DNA from: Terrisporobacter mayombei
GTDB taxonomy: Bacteria; Bacillota; Clostridia; Peptostreptococcales; Peptostreptococcaceae
NCBI RefSeq assembly: GCF_020748465.1
Contig: NZ_JAHZMP010000001.1
Span: forward strand, 124,001 to 188,000
Direction: 5' to 3'
Length of the DNA stretch: 64,000 nucleotides
Of this stretch, positions 17,754 to 26,728 are shown piece by piece (positions within the stretch are counted from its first letter, which is position 1; the number at the start of each line of letters is the position of its first letter). The notes beneath the pieces were generated by a model. That model did not search any database. It saw nothing but the letters and a program-made list of their open reading frames with translations, and was not told the origin of the DNA. The position numbers and the translations under genes are program-made.

Positions 17754-17800
17754 GAGATATATTTACAAATGATGTATATAAAATATATTAAATAATAAAT

Positions 17801-17830
17801 GCCAAGTTAAATTACTTGGCGTTTATTTTT
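17801..17830 (+). terminator. Terminator of the first HxlR gene
   Basis: GCCAAGTTAA-ATTACTTGGC hairpin followed by GTTTATTTTTT. Confidence 0.8.
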
Positions 17831-17951
17831 TGCTAAAATTTGTATTGTATTTTTTATTTAAGTTTTCTACGATAGTTACCTTTTAGTAAGTATTATATTT
17901 TATTTTCTGTGTAAAATATATATATATACAATTAGTTAAAGGAGAATTAAA

Positions 17952-18248
17952 ATGAATAGTCATCATGATACAGTCAACATGGAAAATAACTTTCACACTA
18001 TAAGGGGTAAATACAAATCTTCAATAATTTGTAATTTGTCAACTGGTAGAAAAAGATTTACTGCCCTACAGAGATCTATTGGCCAAGTAAGCCATAAAGT
18101 ACTATGTGAAAAATTAAAAGAATTAGAAAGTGATAATTTAATTAATAGAGAATATTTTTATGAATATCCACCAAGAGTAGAATACTTTTTAACTACAAAA
18201 GGATGTGAATACTCAAAGCTTATTAAACAATTTGAAATATTAACATAA
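17952..18248 (+). CDS. HxlR-type winged-helix regulator
   Basis: 98 residues with AAAGGAGA seven bases before the ATG. It carries the HxlR core (GKYKSSIICNLSTG, FTALQRSIG, LKELESDNLI) and the wing YPPRVEYFLTTKGCE. It is paralogous to the gene 200 bases upstream and shares its order of conserved positions, but has only the central cysteine. Each has its own terminator, so they are independent units. Targets are unknown; no divergent reductase gene, the usual HxlR partner, is adjacent. Confidence 0.8.
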   Translation: MNSHHDTVNMENNFHTIRGKYKSSIICNLSTGRKRFTALQRSIGQVSHKVLCEKLKELESDNLINREYFYEYPPRVEYFLTTKGCEYSKLIKQFEILT

Positions 18249-18250
18249 AA

Positions 18251-18280
18251 GCCAAGGAAAAATCCTTGGCTTTATTTTAT
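18251..18280. terminator. Terminator of the second HxlR gene, overlapping the end of the convergent gene
   Basis: GCCAAGGA-AAAA-TCCTTGGC followed by TTTATTTTAT. The T tract lies over the last codons of the convergent membrane protein gene. Confidence 0.8.
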
Positions 18281-18751
18281 ATTGCTTCTATAAAAATCTC
18301 TTATTTTTGTATATGCATCTTCCAATTTACCATCAGAGTATTGAAGATTTACATTATAGTCCCCTCTTACCTTAGTTTTAGGTTGTGGAAATTTTATATT
18401 TTTAACTTCCTCTCCCTCTTTTTTAAGTCTAATTGCCAATACATCTACTGGTCTGTCTTTGTATGAGTCTTTATCAATATAAATTTCAGATATTTCATTC
18501 CAAGATATATATTTCCCCTTTGTATACTTTGTTTTAATTCCTTCTTTATTTACAGTAAGAATTGCATTAGGTATAATTAGTGACTTAATTTGATAAAGTG
18601 TTATTGCTCCAAATATAACTAAACATATTATTCCTAATGTATAAGAGCCGCTCAACATCATATACGCGCAACCTAAATCAGCAATTATTACTAAAAGTAA
18701 ATACATCAATATATCTCTTCTTGACCTTCTATATACTATTTCATTTTCCAT
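18272..18751 (-). CDS. Small membrane protein with PH-like domain (STM3941-like)
   Basis: 159 residues, ribosome site AGGGGG seven bases upstream. Two hydrophobic segments near the N-terminus (about 14-32 and 37-56) are followed by a soluble part resembling the PH-like fold of STM3941/YdbT-type proteins (ILTVNKEGIKTKY, ISWNEISEIYI). The role is unknown; such proteins are usually membrane-bound and of general or stress-related function. Confidence 0.6.
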   Translation of the reverse strand: MENEIVYRRSRRDILMYLLLVIIADLGCAYMMLSGSYTLGIICLVIFGAITLYQIKSLIIPNAILTVNKEGIKTKYTKGKYISWNEISEIYIDKDSYKDRPVDVLAIRLKKEGEEVKNIKFPQPKTKVRGDYNVNLQYSDGKLEDAYTKIRDFYRSNIK

Positions 18752-18844
18752 ATATATTCCCCCTTTGATAAATATGCATATATTTACATTATAACTGAAA
18801 AAATAGGCCGATAGATTTATTTTACTTCATAATATAAATAGTTA

Positions 18845-20470
18845 TTATTCTTTATTAATATCTATTATTAATTGCCCTATTGATAAGTTATAATCATTAC
18901 ATGGAAGAATTTTGTGAGTTAATATTTCAAAGTTATTGTTATTTAATTTTTCATATATTCTTGTAAATATTATTTCATTTTCAAATACTCCTCCACTTAA
19001 AGCAACTATATTTAAATGATATAATTTTCTTAAGTACAGACATATTCTAAAAGAAAATTCTACTATCGTATTATGAAATTTCATAGCTATTACACATGGA
19101 TTTATATTATTTATAACGTCTTTGAAGACTTCTTCTACTACATAATCTGTGTCCACTACAAACTGATTATTTTCATAGTTAATTTCAAATTTGTAGTAAC
19201 CCTTTGTATTCATAGATTTCTTTGCCAAATTTTCTAACTCTACACATGCTTCTCCATCATAAGAAATCTTATTTTGAAAATTTAAAAATGCACTTATTCC
19301 ATCAAACAATCTTTCCATAGAAGAAGTGAGAGGTGTATTAACATCATTTCTAATCATGTATAATATGGTGTTATAATTTTTGTATTTAATATAACTAAAA
19401 AGATTATTTATACTTAAATTACTTATTAGCTCTTCCACAGGAAAATTTAGCTTATTACTTGACCATGACTCAAGTAAACTTACTGCCATCTTCCATGGTT
19501 CTTTTGTTGCATTATCTCCTCCAGGCATTTTCATATATTTTAAATGGCCTACTTTATTAACGTTTTTGTTGTCACAAATTAAAAACTCGCTGCCCCATAA
19601 ATTTTTATGTTCTCCACAACCAGTTCCATCAAAGCATAATCCTATAACTTTTTCCCTTATATTATTTTCAAACATACAACTTACTATATGAGCATGATTA
19701 TGATTAACTTTTACTTTGCTTATATGATTATCTTTTAAATTAGTAAAATCATACCCTTTTCCAATTCTTATTATTCTTTCTTCATTTAAAAGTACTTTTA
19801 ACACAGATTCTTCTCTTTGTACATCAATTTCTTTATCATTAATTATAAAAAAATCTGCGATATTTTTTAACTTTTCCAAAGCATCTTCATTTTCATAGAC
19901 CATAGGCATACCACTTGTATTGCCACTTGTTATTACTAGAGTTTTAAGTTCATCATCAAATAACATGTAATGAAGAGTTGTATAGGGTAACATCACTCCT
20001 AAAGAATCTTTATTAAAGGAAATATTATTAGGTAGGCTATTGTTCTTCTTTTTTAAAATAACTATAGGATTATTACTTCTATTTAATATGCTTTTTTCTT
20101 TTTCATTAAGATAACAATAGTTTTTAACTTCATCAATGTCTTTCATCATCAATGATAAAGGTTTTGATTTTATATTTTTTCTTTGCCTTAAATTAGCTAT
20201 GGCTTTGTGATTTGTTCCATCGCAAACTAAATAAAATCCTTCCAATCCTTTAATTGCTATAATCTTACCTTCCTTTATAAGCTTTTTTACTTTCTCTATA
20301 ATCTTCTTATTGTCACTATATTCCCTACCATATTTATCTATTAATTTAAGATTAAGCTCACTATTTTTGTAACAAGTTGCTTGGGAATCAAACCGTCTAT
20401 CTAAATGATTCTTATCTATTATTTTTTCTTTATTTTCTATTTTAATTTGTTTTGTTTTTTTACTATTCAT
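18845..20470 (-). CDS. HypF-like protein lacking the acylphosphatase domain (YrdC + Kae1-like domains)
   Basis: 541 residues, against about 750 for HypF. It begins in what would be the second half of the HypF zinc-finger region (LDRRFDSQATCYKNSE corresponds to the DRRFHAQPTACP motif, but the CxxC pairs are gone). About 55-240 is a YrdC domain (LRQRKNIKSKPLSLM, TSGNTSGMP). About 245-541 is the Kae1-like carbamoyltransferase domain with VNHNHAHIVSCM, LCFDGTGCGEHKNLWGSEF, PGGDNATKEPW, SYDGEACVELE, KFHNTIVEF and ALSGGVFEN. In HypF the missing acylphosphatase domain releases carbamate from carbamoyl phosphate. No hypA-E or hydrogenase gene is nearby. Translation seems coupled to an 11-codon upstream frame. 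It may be a divergent carbamoyltransferase or a decaying HypF. Confidence 0.8.
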   Translation of the reverse strand: MNSKKTKQIKIENKEKIIDKNHLDRRFDSQATCYKNSELNLKLIDKYGREYSDNKKIIEKVKKLIKEGKIIAIKGLEGFYLVCDGTNHKAIANLRQRKNIKSKPLSLMMKDIDEVKNYCYLNEKEKSILNRSNNPIVILKKKNNSLPNNISFNKDSLGVMLPYTTLHYMLFDDELKTLVITSGNTSGMPMVYENEDALEKLKNIADFFIINDKEIDVQREESVLKVLLNEERIIRIGKGYDFTNLKDNHISKVKVNHNHAHIVSCMFENNIREKVIGLCFDGTGCGEHKNLWGSEFLICDNKNVNKVGHLKYMKMPGGDNATKEPWKMAVSLLESWSSNKLNFPVEELISNLSINNLFSYIKYKNYNTILYMIRNDVNTPLTSSMERLFDGISAFLNFQNKISYDGEACVELENLAKKSMNTKGYYKFEINYENNQFVVDTDYVVEEVFKDVINNINPCVIAMKFHNTIVEFSFRICLYLRKLYHLNIVALSGGVFENEIIFTRIYEKLNNNNFEILTHKILPCNDYNLSIGQLIIDINKE

Positions 20471-20502
20471 AATATCACTTCATTTCTTTCTTTTTTATTC
20501 AT
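20467..20502 (-). CDS. Short leader ORF overlapping the HypF-like start
   Basis: MNKKERNEVIL then TGA. It has the best ribosome site of the locus (AGGAGG, six bases before its ATG), and its stop overlaps the ATG of the HypF-like gene as ATGA. The downstream gene has only a weak site of its own (GAAGTGAT). Translational coupling, a leader peptide, or a frameshifted true N-terminus are all possible. Confidence 0.5.
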   Translation of the reverse strand: MNKKERNEVIL

Positions 20503-20789
20503 AAATTACCTCCTATTTGTAAAATCTCTTCTATATTATAAATATTCTTAATTTCCTTTCAAAATACATACATAGTTCTTTTAAACAGTATACATAATCT
20601 TTTATATGCCCAATTTTATTTATCAAGATTAAATACCGCATTAATATAACACATTTATCATATTTCACATTTAATACATACTATTTGTAAATATTAATAA
20701 AAAAAGTATTGTACTTTATAAATAATGATGTTATTATATCCTTAACAAATGTTTATACACATAAACAAATATTAATTTTAGGTGATTAA

Positions 20790-21878
20790 ATGACTTATAG
20801 AGAAAAAGAAATTTTGCAAATCCTAAAAAGTAATCCTCTGATTTCACAACAAGAGCTGGCAGATATGCTAAATATATCTCGTGCTTCTGTGGCTGTTCAT
20901 ATAACTAATTTAATGAAAAAAGGACAGATTTTAGGCAAAGGATACATTTTAAGAAAAGAAAATTACGTTACAGTTATTGGTGGATCAAATATGGATATTC
21001 AAGGTTTTCCAAATAATCCTCTGGTAATGCATGACTCTAACCCTGGTCAAGTAGATATATCCATGGGTGGAGTTGGTAGAAATATAGCAGAAAATTTAAG
21101 TAGACTTAATGTGAATACTAAACTTGTTTCAGCTATAGGAAATGACTTATATGGAAATACTATTCTTTCTGAATGTAAAAATCTAAATATAGATGTAAAT
21201 GATTGTTTTGTATCAGATGAATACTCTACTTCAATTTATGTTTCTATATTAAACGACTCAAAAGATATGCAACTTGCCATAAGTCATATGGACATTATCG
21301 AAAAACTGGATGAAACTTTCATTCATTCAAAGCACAAATCAATAGATGATTCTAAGGCTATAGTTTTAGATACTAATTTGTCTAAAGAAACTATAGATTT
21401 TATCACAAGAAATCACAGTCATTTACCAATTTTCGTAGATACTGTTTCTACTGCTAAATGCGTAAAAATAAAAGATATACTTCATAAATTTGATGGAATC
21501 AAATTAAACAAATATGAAGCAGAAACATTGTCTGGAGTTAAAATAGAAAATTTAGACGATGCTAAAAAATCTTGTGAATACTTTATAGAAAAAGGTGTTA
21601 AAAGTGTATTTATAACACTAAGTGGTGATGGTGTATATTGTGCTAACAAGGAAAAAACACTGCACATACCAGGCGTAAAAATTGATATAGTAAATGCCAC
21701 TGGAGCTGGAGATGCTTTTATGTCCGGTATAGTATATGGATTTATGAATGATCTTGATATAGAACAAACTGCAAAGTTCTCTGTTGGAGCATCAATTTTG
21801 GCACTATCTCATAAAAATACAATCAATCCTAATTTAAGCGAGGATTTAATAAATAAAACAATAAAGGAGCTAATATAA
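20790..21878 (+). CDS. psuK: Pseudouridine kinase with N-terminal winged helix
   Basis: 362 residues. Residues 1-55 are a winged-helix DNA-binding domain ([30 protein letters not shown]), and 60-362 is a PfkB sugar-kinase domain with [15 protein letters not shown] near 92 and the catalytic [12 protein letters not shown] near 306. Phosphorylates pseudouridine to the 5'-monophosphate used by the next gene, whose ATG overlaps its stop (TAATG). The fused DNA-binding domain suggests self-regulation of the operon. Identity is supported by the adjacent psuG. Confidence 0.93.
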   Translation: MTYREKEILQILKSNPLISQQELADMLNISRASVAVHITNLMKKGQILGKGYILRKENYVTVIGGSNMDIQGFPNNPLVMHDSNPGQVDISMGGVGRNIAENLSRLNVNTKLVSAIGNDLYGNTILSECKNLNIDVNDCFVSDEYSTSIYVSILNDSKDMQLAISHMDIIEKLDETFIHSKHKSIDDSKAIVLDTNLSKETIDFITRNHSHLPIFVDTVSTAKCVKIKDILHKFDGIKLNKYEAETLSGVKIENLDDAKKSCEYFIEKGVKSVFITLSGDGVYCANKEKTLHIPGVKIDIVNATGAGDAFMSGIVYGFMNDLDIEQTAKFSVGASILALSHKNTINPNLSEDLINKTIKELI

Positions 21879-22798
21879 TGTTAAAAAAATATTTACAAAT
21901 ACATCCAGAAGTTGAAGCAGCAGTTAAGGAAGGAAGACCAGTTGTTGCGTTAGAATCTACAATAATATCTCATGGTATGCCATACCCACAAAACGTTGAA
22001 ATGGCTAGTACTGTTGAAAATATAATAAGAGAAAATGGTGCAGTTCCTGCAACTATAGCTATACTAGATGGAGTTTTAAAAGTTGGTTTAACTAAAGAAG
22101 AAATAGAATTCTTAGCTACTAGCAAAATTGTTGTTAAGGCTTCTAGAAGAGATTTACCATTTATAATATCTAAAAAATTAACTGGAGCTACTACTGTTGC
22201 TACTACTATGATCCTTGCAGATCTTGCTGGTGTTAAAGTATTTGCTACTGGTGGAATAGGTGGAGTTCATAGAGGTGCTGAAACTACTATGGATATATCT
22301 GCTGACTTAGAAGAATTAGCTAATACTAATGTGGCTGTTATATGTGCTGGAGCTAAGTCTATACTTGATATAGGTTTAACTTTAGAATACTTAGAAACTC
22401 ATGGTGTTCCAGTAGTAGGATTTGAAACTGAAGAAATGCCTGCTTTCTACACTAGAAAATCAGGATTTGGTGTTGATTACAGAGTTGACTCTTCTATGGA
22501 AGTAGCTGAGGCTCTAAAAGCTAAGTGGGACTTAAATCTAAAAGGTGGTATGGTTATAGCTAATCCAATACCTAAAGAATTTGAAATGGATTACGATACT
22601 ATAACTAATGCTATAGAATCTGCTTTAAAAGAGGCTGAAGAAAAACATATAGGTGGAAAGCAAGTTACTCCTTTCTTATTAGATAAAGTAAAAACTATAA
22701 CTGAAGGAAAATCACTTGCTTCTAATATAGAACTTGTTTACAACAATGCTAGAGTTGCTGCTAATATAGCAAAGGACTTAGCTGATTTAAATAAATAG
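21878..22798 (+). CDS. psuG: Pseudouridine-5'-phosphate glycosidase
   Basis: 306 residues. Family motifs: [16 protein letters not shown] near 25-40, [25 protein letters not shown] with the conserved histidine, and [15 protein letters not shown]. Splits pseudouridine 5'-phosphate into uracil and ribose 5-phosphate, completing salvage of the modified base. Co-translated with psuK through a one-base overlap and followed by a strong terminator. Codon use is regular and the gene looks highly expressed relative to its neighbours. Confidence 0.96.
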   Translation: MLKKYLQIHPEVEAAVKEGRPVVALESTIISHGMPYPQNVEMASTVENIIRENGAVPATIAILDGVLKVGLTKEEIEFLATSKIVVKASRRDLPFIISKKLTGATTVATTMILADLAGVKVFATGGIGGVHRGAETTMDISADLEELANTNVAVICAGAKSILDIGLTLEYLETHGVPVVGFETEEMPAFYTRKSGFGVDYRVDSSMEVAEALKAKWDLNLKGGMVIANPIPKEFEMDYDTITNAIESALKEAEEKHIGGKQVTPFLLDKVKTITEGKSLASNIELVYNNARVAANIAKDLADLNK

Positions 22799-22811
22799 TA
22801 ATCCTAAAAAC

Positions 22812-22858
22812 GGCTATGGTACAATAACTTTTAATCCTTGTACTATAGCCACTTATTT
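22812..22858 (+). terminator. Terminator of psuK-psuG
   Basis: GGCTATGGTACAA paired with TTGTACTATAGCC around a 13-base loop, followed by ACTTATTTTAT. Confidence 0.75.
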
Positions 22859-22888
22859 TATATCATTATTTTAATTTTCACTTTTAAT

Positions 22889-23800
22889 TTAAAATAATTC
22901 TTTTATTAATTTTGTATTTAAAAGCAGTCCTATTATAACTACTTTGGGCTTACATATTTCATCCATATATTCATAAGAATAATTCTTTGGAGTAAAGTCA
23001 AAGTGAACAGTTTTTCCATTTTCAATTTCAATTATCCCTTTTCCCCTTAACACATATCCTTGTTTTTTATCTTTTAGTAATTCTAATGCTTTTTTTAATT
23101 CTTCTTCTGTAAAAACTTTAGGTTTATCTATTGTAGTAGATTTCAATAATTTCTTTATTCTACTTGTATCCTTTAAATTTTCTTTTATAACAACTCTATC
23201 TATCTCTAAAGCCTCAATATAATGTTTTAAATTTAATTCTCTTTTAAAATACCAGTCTTCTTCTATTATATAAGCTTGCTCGTTATAGTCACTAAGTTTA
23301 TCTACAATAGTTTCTAGCTCATTTTTATTTACTTCTTTCAAGTGACTAAGTAGTATAATGTTTGCATTTTTTATTTGGTTTAAATAAAAATTCCCAAAAT
23401 TATCTTCATACTCATAAAAATTACATAAATCCACTATTGTTATTACATTAGTGATTATCATTTCTTTATTTGAAGATTTACAAATATCTTGGCACAATTT
23501 AATTATATCTGATAACATAGCAACCCCAGAAGGTTCAATTATAATTCTATCCAAACTAACTTCTTCACTTAGTGATAGAATTGCTTCTTTAAAATTACCT
23601 ATTAAACTGCAACATATACAGCCTGAAGGTAATTCTTTTACTGTGAAACCGCCCTTTATTAAATCACTATCTATGGAAATATCCCCAAATTCATTCTCAA
23701 TAATAGCAATTTTTTCATCTGTATTTTTGATAAATTGATTTAAAAAAGTTGTTTTTCCCGCACCTAAAAATCCTGAGATAATATCGATTTTTATACTCAT
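22889..23800 (-). CDS. CobW/G3E-family GTPase (putative metal chaperone)
   Basis: 303 residues. Walker A GFLGAGKTTFLNQF at 10-23, the family's CxCC metal motif in SGCICCSLIG near 60-68, and the IIEPSGVAMLSDI switch near 88. The C-terminus differs from classical CobW_C and ends in a short beta-rich domain (GKGIIEIENGKTVHFDFTP). COG0523-type proteins deliver zinc or another metal to target enzymes in the cytosol. No Zur-like box or partner enzyme is evident here, so the metal and client are open. Confidence 0.85.
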   Translation of the reverse strand: MSIKIDIISGFLGAGKTTFLNQFIKNTDEKIAIIENEFGDISIDSDLIKGGFTVKELPSGCICCSLIGNFKEAILSLSEEVSLDRIIIEPSGVAMLSDIIKLCQDICKSSNKEMIITNVITIVDLCNFYEYEDNFGNFYLNQIKNANIILLSHLKEVNKNELETIVDKLSDYNEQAYIIEEDWYFKRELNLKHYIEALEIDRVVIKENLKDTSRIKKLLKSTTIDKPKVFTEEELKKALELLKDKKQGYVLRGKGIIEIENGKTVHFDFTPKNYSYEYMDEICKPKVVIIGLLLNTKLIKELF

Positions 23801-23950
23801 TTCCTGTCCCCTTTTGTCTTAATTTAACTTAATTCAATTATAAGAGTAACATATTAGAAACATTTATTGAAATTGATATTTTCTATAAAGTTTGAATACA
23901 TATAAATTTCATTGATATATATTAACATGAGAAACTAAAGTTTTTTGAGT

Positions 23951-25201
23951 TTACATATTTATTACTTCGTATCTAAATCCTGTTTCTTTCATTAAATCTA
24001 AGTATGGAATTGGATTAAAGTACTCTGGTGAAAATACTCCTTCACCCTTCCAAATTCCTTTAGCAATAAGTTCTATAGTAAGAGCTGCACCAAATCCTGT
24101 TTGAGCTACTACTGCTTGCATACCCCAATCTTTTATCGATTGTTTATTTTCAAATGGTTGATATATGAATATTTCTTTTTTCTTTCCATCTTTTATACCT
24201 ATACAATGAACTCCAACAAGCATCATACCTGTCATTTCATCACCTATATCTTTTGGTTGTGGTGCACATGCTGCAACTACATCTCTTGGCACAACTTTTA
24301 CTCCACCTACGTCAACTTGATGTATACTTCTAAGACCTAATGAGTCTATTACTTTTAGTGCATTTATCAAAGCTGGATCTAAAGCTATTTTGAAAGTAGC
24401 TTTTTTAAGTCCATATTTACTTAAATATCTTTGCATAGTAACTACTTCTTCATGTTCTACTTTTATTAAAGTATTTTCTCCCACACCTTCAGGCATGATA
24501 AATGTTTCTTCTCCACAAAAAGCATCTTCCACTATAAATCCGTCCTTGTCTTTGTCATACTCCACATTTGGATTCATAACTTCATCTAAAATAGTCCATA
24601 CGTTAAATCCAAATGTTATATCATTTTCTTTAGCACCTGGTATTTCTAAGTTTCCACCATCTTTTATATGCACTTCATATAGTTCATCAAATTCATACTC
24701 TGCAGCATATTTTGCAAATACATTTACTACACCTGGGTCTATACCCATACATATACAAGCCATTTGATTTTTATTTTCCCAGTTTTCATGTCTATCAAAA
24801 TTGTACTTCGTCATAGGTTCTATATAACTATTTTCTATACCTATACCAAATTTAGGGTTATCCATAGGTACTGACCAAGTTCCCATACTTCCGTAATTTG
24901 TTCCACCCTCATAAGCAGCATCAAATATTTGGTTACTTACAAATGGTGCCGCAGCATCCATTACAAAATCTATATTATACTCTTTAATTAATTCAATCAT
25001 CTCATTTTTATTTTTAGCATCAACTTGAACTGCCTTATAATTTTCTCTTTCCTTTAAATTTTCTATTACTTCTTTAGCTCTACCTAGATTATAATCAGCT
25101 ACTAAAACAAATTCTAACCACTCTCTATAATTTTCTCTACTTTGCAGTATTCTTAATATTGATTCTCCTACTGCTCCTGATCCTACTAACATCATTCTCA
25201 T
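23951..25201 (-). CDS. Saccharopine dehydrogenase-family oxidoreductase under glycine riboswitch control
   Basis: 416 residues with an N-terminal Rossmann motif (MMLVGSGAVGESILRIL) and a GTNYGSMGTW segment near 100, continuing into a saccharopine-dehydrogenase-like catalytic domain (CMGIDPGVVNVFAKYAAEY, HCIGIKDGKKKEIFIYQ). Homologues include Lys9-type saccharopine reductase and carboxynorspermidine dehydrogenase. The leader carries a complete tandem glycine riboswitch ending in a terminator 70 bases upstream, which is not a usual partner for this family. That suggests the substrate or product is tied to glycine or to amino-acid overflow. Monocistronic; GGGAG lies 11 bases before the ATG. Confidence 0.85.
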   Translation of the reverse strand: MRMMLVGSGAVGESILRILQSRENYREWLEFVLVADYNLGRAKEVIENLKERENYKAVQVDAKNKNEMIELIKEYNIDFVMDAAAPFVSNQIFDAAYEGGTNYGSMGTWSVPMDNPKFGIGIENSYIEPMTKYNFDRHENWENKNQMACICMGIDPGVVNVFAKYAAEYEFDELYEVHIKDGGNLEIPGAKENDITFGFNVWTILDEVMNPNVEYDKDKDGFIVEDAFCGEETFIMPEGVGENTLIKVEHEEVVTMQRYLSKYGLKKATFKIALDPALINALKVIDSLGLRSIHQVDVGGVKVVPRDVVAACAPQPKDIGDEMTGMMLVGVHCIGIKDGKKKEIFIYQPFENKQSIKDWGMQAVVAQTGFGAALTIELIAKGIWKGEGVFSPEYFNPIPYLDLMKETGFRYEVINM

Positions 25202-25270
25202 AATAATTTTTATCTCCCTTATTTAAATTTATAAATATACATTTATACATAAATATGATTTTTGAAAATG

Positions 25271-25476
25271 AAAAAGGACAGAGTAATAAGCATACTAAAA
25301 TTAAGTATCTTATTACTCTGTCCTTTTGCCAGTTGGTTATAGCCACGTAGGCGACGGTATCCGTTCTCTCCAAAGCTTCGTCAAATAATCTTCCTTTTGC
25401 CTGTCAGTTTCAAAAAAGATTAAGATAAATTCTTTTTTTTGCTTCTTCGGCCTTACATTTAAGTAATGTCTAAGAT
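25271..25476 (-). promoter_or_regulatory. Tandem glycine riboswitch with terminator
   Basis: Minus strand. Aptamer 1 (25476-25384) is closed by AATCTT/AAGATT and has GCCGAAGAAGCAA and GAAACTGACAGGCAAAAGG, the class core. Aptamer 2 (about 25393-25281) follows directly: GACGAAGCTTTGGAGAG, a CGGATACCG hairpin, GTGG and CTGGCAAAAGGACAGAG. Its P1 is CTTTG/CAGAG. The 3' P1 strand is also the 5' arm of a terminator, GGACAGAGTAATAAG paired with CTTATTACTCTGTCC and followed by TTTTT (25271-25324). Glycine binding should prevent termination. Layout and linker match the well-known gcvT tandem switch; aptamer 2 is compact. Confidence 0.9.
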
Positions 25477-25582
25477 TATTATCATCCGATCATATTTATT
25501 TTACTATTATATTTTATAATATATATTTTCATTGTCAATATATAATTGGGATTGCTCTTTAAATTATGTATCTTACACATAT

Positions 25583-25617
25583 AAAAAACCTTAGTAATAG
25601 TTTTCTATTTACTAAGG
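25583..25617 (-). terminator. Terminator of the BFD-like gene
   Basis: CCTTAGTAA and TTACTAAGG arms followed by TTTTTT on the minus strand. Confidence 0.75.
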
Positions 25618-25631
25618 CTTATTTAATATAA

Positions 25632-25931
25632 TTATTTTTTATTTTTTAAAATATTTTCTATTATTCCTTTACATCTACCACAACCAGTACCTGCATTAGT
25701 TTCTTCCATAACTTGCTCTACTGTCTCTGCACCATTTTTGACTGCTGCTACTACTTCATTTACAGATACATTTTGGCATTTGCAAACATTTTGTACTACC
25801 CTATCAATTTCTCTATATTCTTCATCATTTTCTATAACTATATCTGTCATTACCTTAATATCTTGTACTGTTCTAGCTCCTTGTGCTTGAGCTGCTCTAA
25901 CTTTTATATATTTTTCCTTATCTAAAATCAT
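25632..25931 (-). CDS. Bacterioferritin-associated ferredoxin-like [2Fe-2S] protein
   Basis: 99 residues from the ATG at 25931 (AAGGAG seven bases upstream; the earlier ATG is only one base from it). The C-terminal half is a BFD-type helix-turn-helix fold with four cysteines in the order CKC and GCGRC (NVCKCQNVS near 50, AGTGCGRCKG near 88), the usual [2Fe-2S] ligands. The N-terminal half (AAQAQGARTVQDI) resembles a second, cysteine-free BFD repeat. Probable electron-transfer or iron-handling partner; no bacterioferritin is in the window. Confidence 0.8.
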   Translation of the reverse strand: MILDKEKYIKVRAAQAQGARTVQDIKVMTDIVIENDEEYREIDRVVQNVCKCQNVSVNEVVAAVKNGAETVEQVMEETNAGTGCGRCKGIIENILKNKK

Positions 25932-26031
25932 ATGCATACTCCTTATATTTAGAAATAATATTATTTATTACTTTAAATCTATTATTCCATTTTAGTGTAG
26001 GTTTATACAAATATCATTTTTTAATATAATT

Positions 26032-26568
26032 CTATCTTTTTGTATAAGTTAAAACTGCAATTCCATCTGAGAAACTATAATTTTTTAAATGTAAATTTAT
26101 AGTTGGATTATTTTCCAAAAATAACTTTCTTCCCTTACCTAAGATGCATGGAATTATGCCAATAATGTACTCATCTATAACGTCAGCTTTTATAAATGAA
26201 TCTGCTAAAATTGCGCCACCAAATATCCATATATTTTTTCCTTCTTCTTTTTTCAACTTAAGTATTTTTTCAACAATATCTCCATTTATAATCTCCACAT
26301 TATCTTTATTTATATTAAGTTCCTTATTAGTAACCAGGTAAATTTTTTTATTTGAAAACTCATCAAAAGTTTCTCTAGGTATATCTTCATAAGACTTTCT
26401 TCCCATTACTATTGTGTCACAAGTTTCTAAAAATTTATTAAACTCAAATTGTTCTTTAGTATCCAGTGAATTATTATCTTCACCCACAATCCACTCAAAC
26501 CCACCATCTTCGTCGCTAATATATCCATCTATACTCATGGCTAAGTTAAAGATTATTTTTCTGTTCAT
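26032..26568 (-). CDS. RibD C-terminal / dihydrofolate reductase-like protein
   Basis: 178 residues. The DHFR-like fold is shown by IFNLAMSIDGYISDEDGGFEW at the start (read as SIDGYIS), VMGRKSYEDIP near 55, and WIFGGAILADSFI near 115. This family of YwjB/YyaP-type proteins reduces pterin- or flavin-related substrates, and the exact reaction is rarely known. Ribosome site AAAGGAG eight bases upstream. Single gene. Confidence 0.85.
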   Translation of the reverse strand: MNRKIIFNLAMSIDGYISDEDGGFEWIVGEDNNSLDTKEQFEFNKFLETCDTIVMGRKSYEDIPRETFDEFSNKKIYLVTNKELNINKDNVEIINGDIVEKILKLKKEEGKNIWIFGGAILADSFIKADVIDEYIIGIIPCILGKGRKLFLENNPTINLHLKNYSFSDGIAVLTYTKR

Positions 26569-26646
26569 TATATTTCTCCTTTTTTCAATAATTAAATATC
26601 TTTAAATAGTATTTCCTCTATATACCCATTATTTATTCACTTAAAT

Positions 26647-26694
26647 AAAAAAGATAGGAACGATACATTAATGTATTGTTCCTATCTTTTTATT
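26647..26694 (-). terminator. Terminator downstream of the membrane-anchored hypothetical gene
   Basis: AAAGATAGGAACAATACAT and ATGTATCGTTCCTATCTTT arms with flanking A and T runs. Confidence 0.85.
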
Positions 26695-26728
26695 ATATCA
26701 GGTTATTCTTTAATGATTATTTAAATTA

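Noticed and set aside
25137-25373. 78-codon minus-strand frame upstream of the saccharopine-dehydrogenase-like gene
   Set aside because: It covers the second glycine aptamer and its terminator, which explain the sequence.
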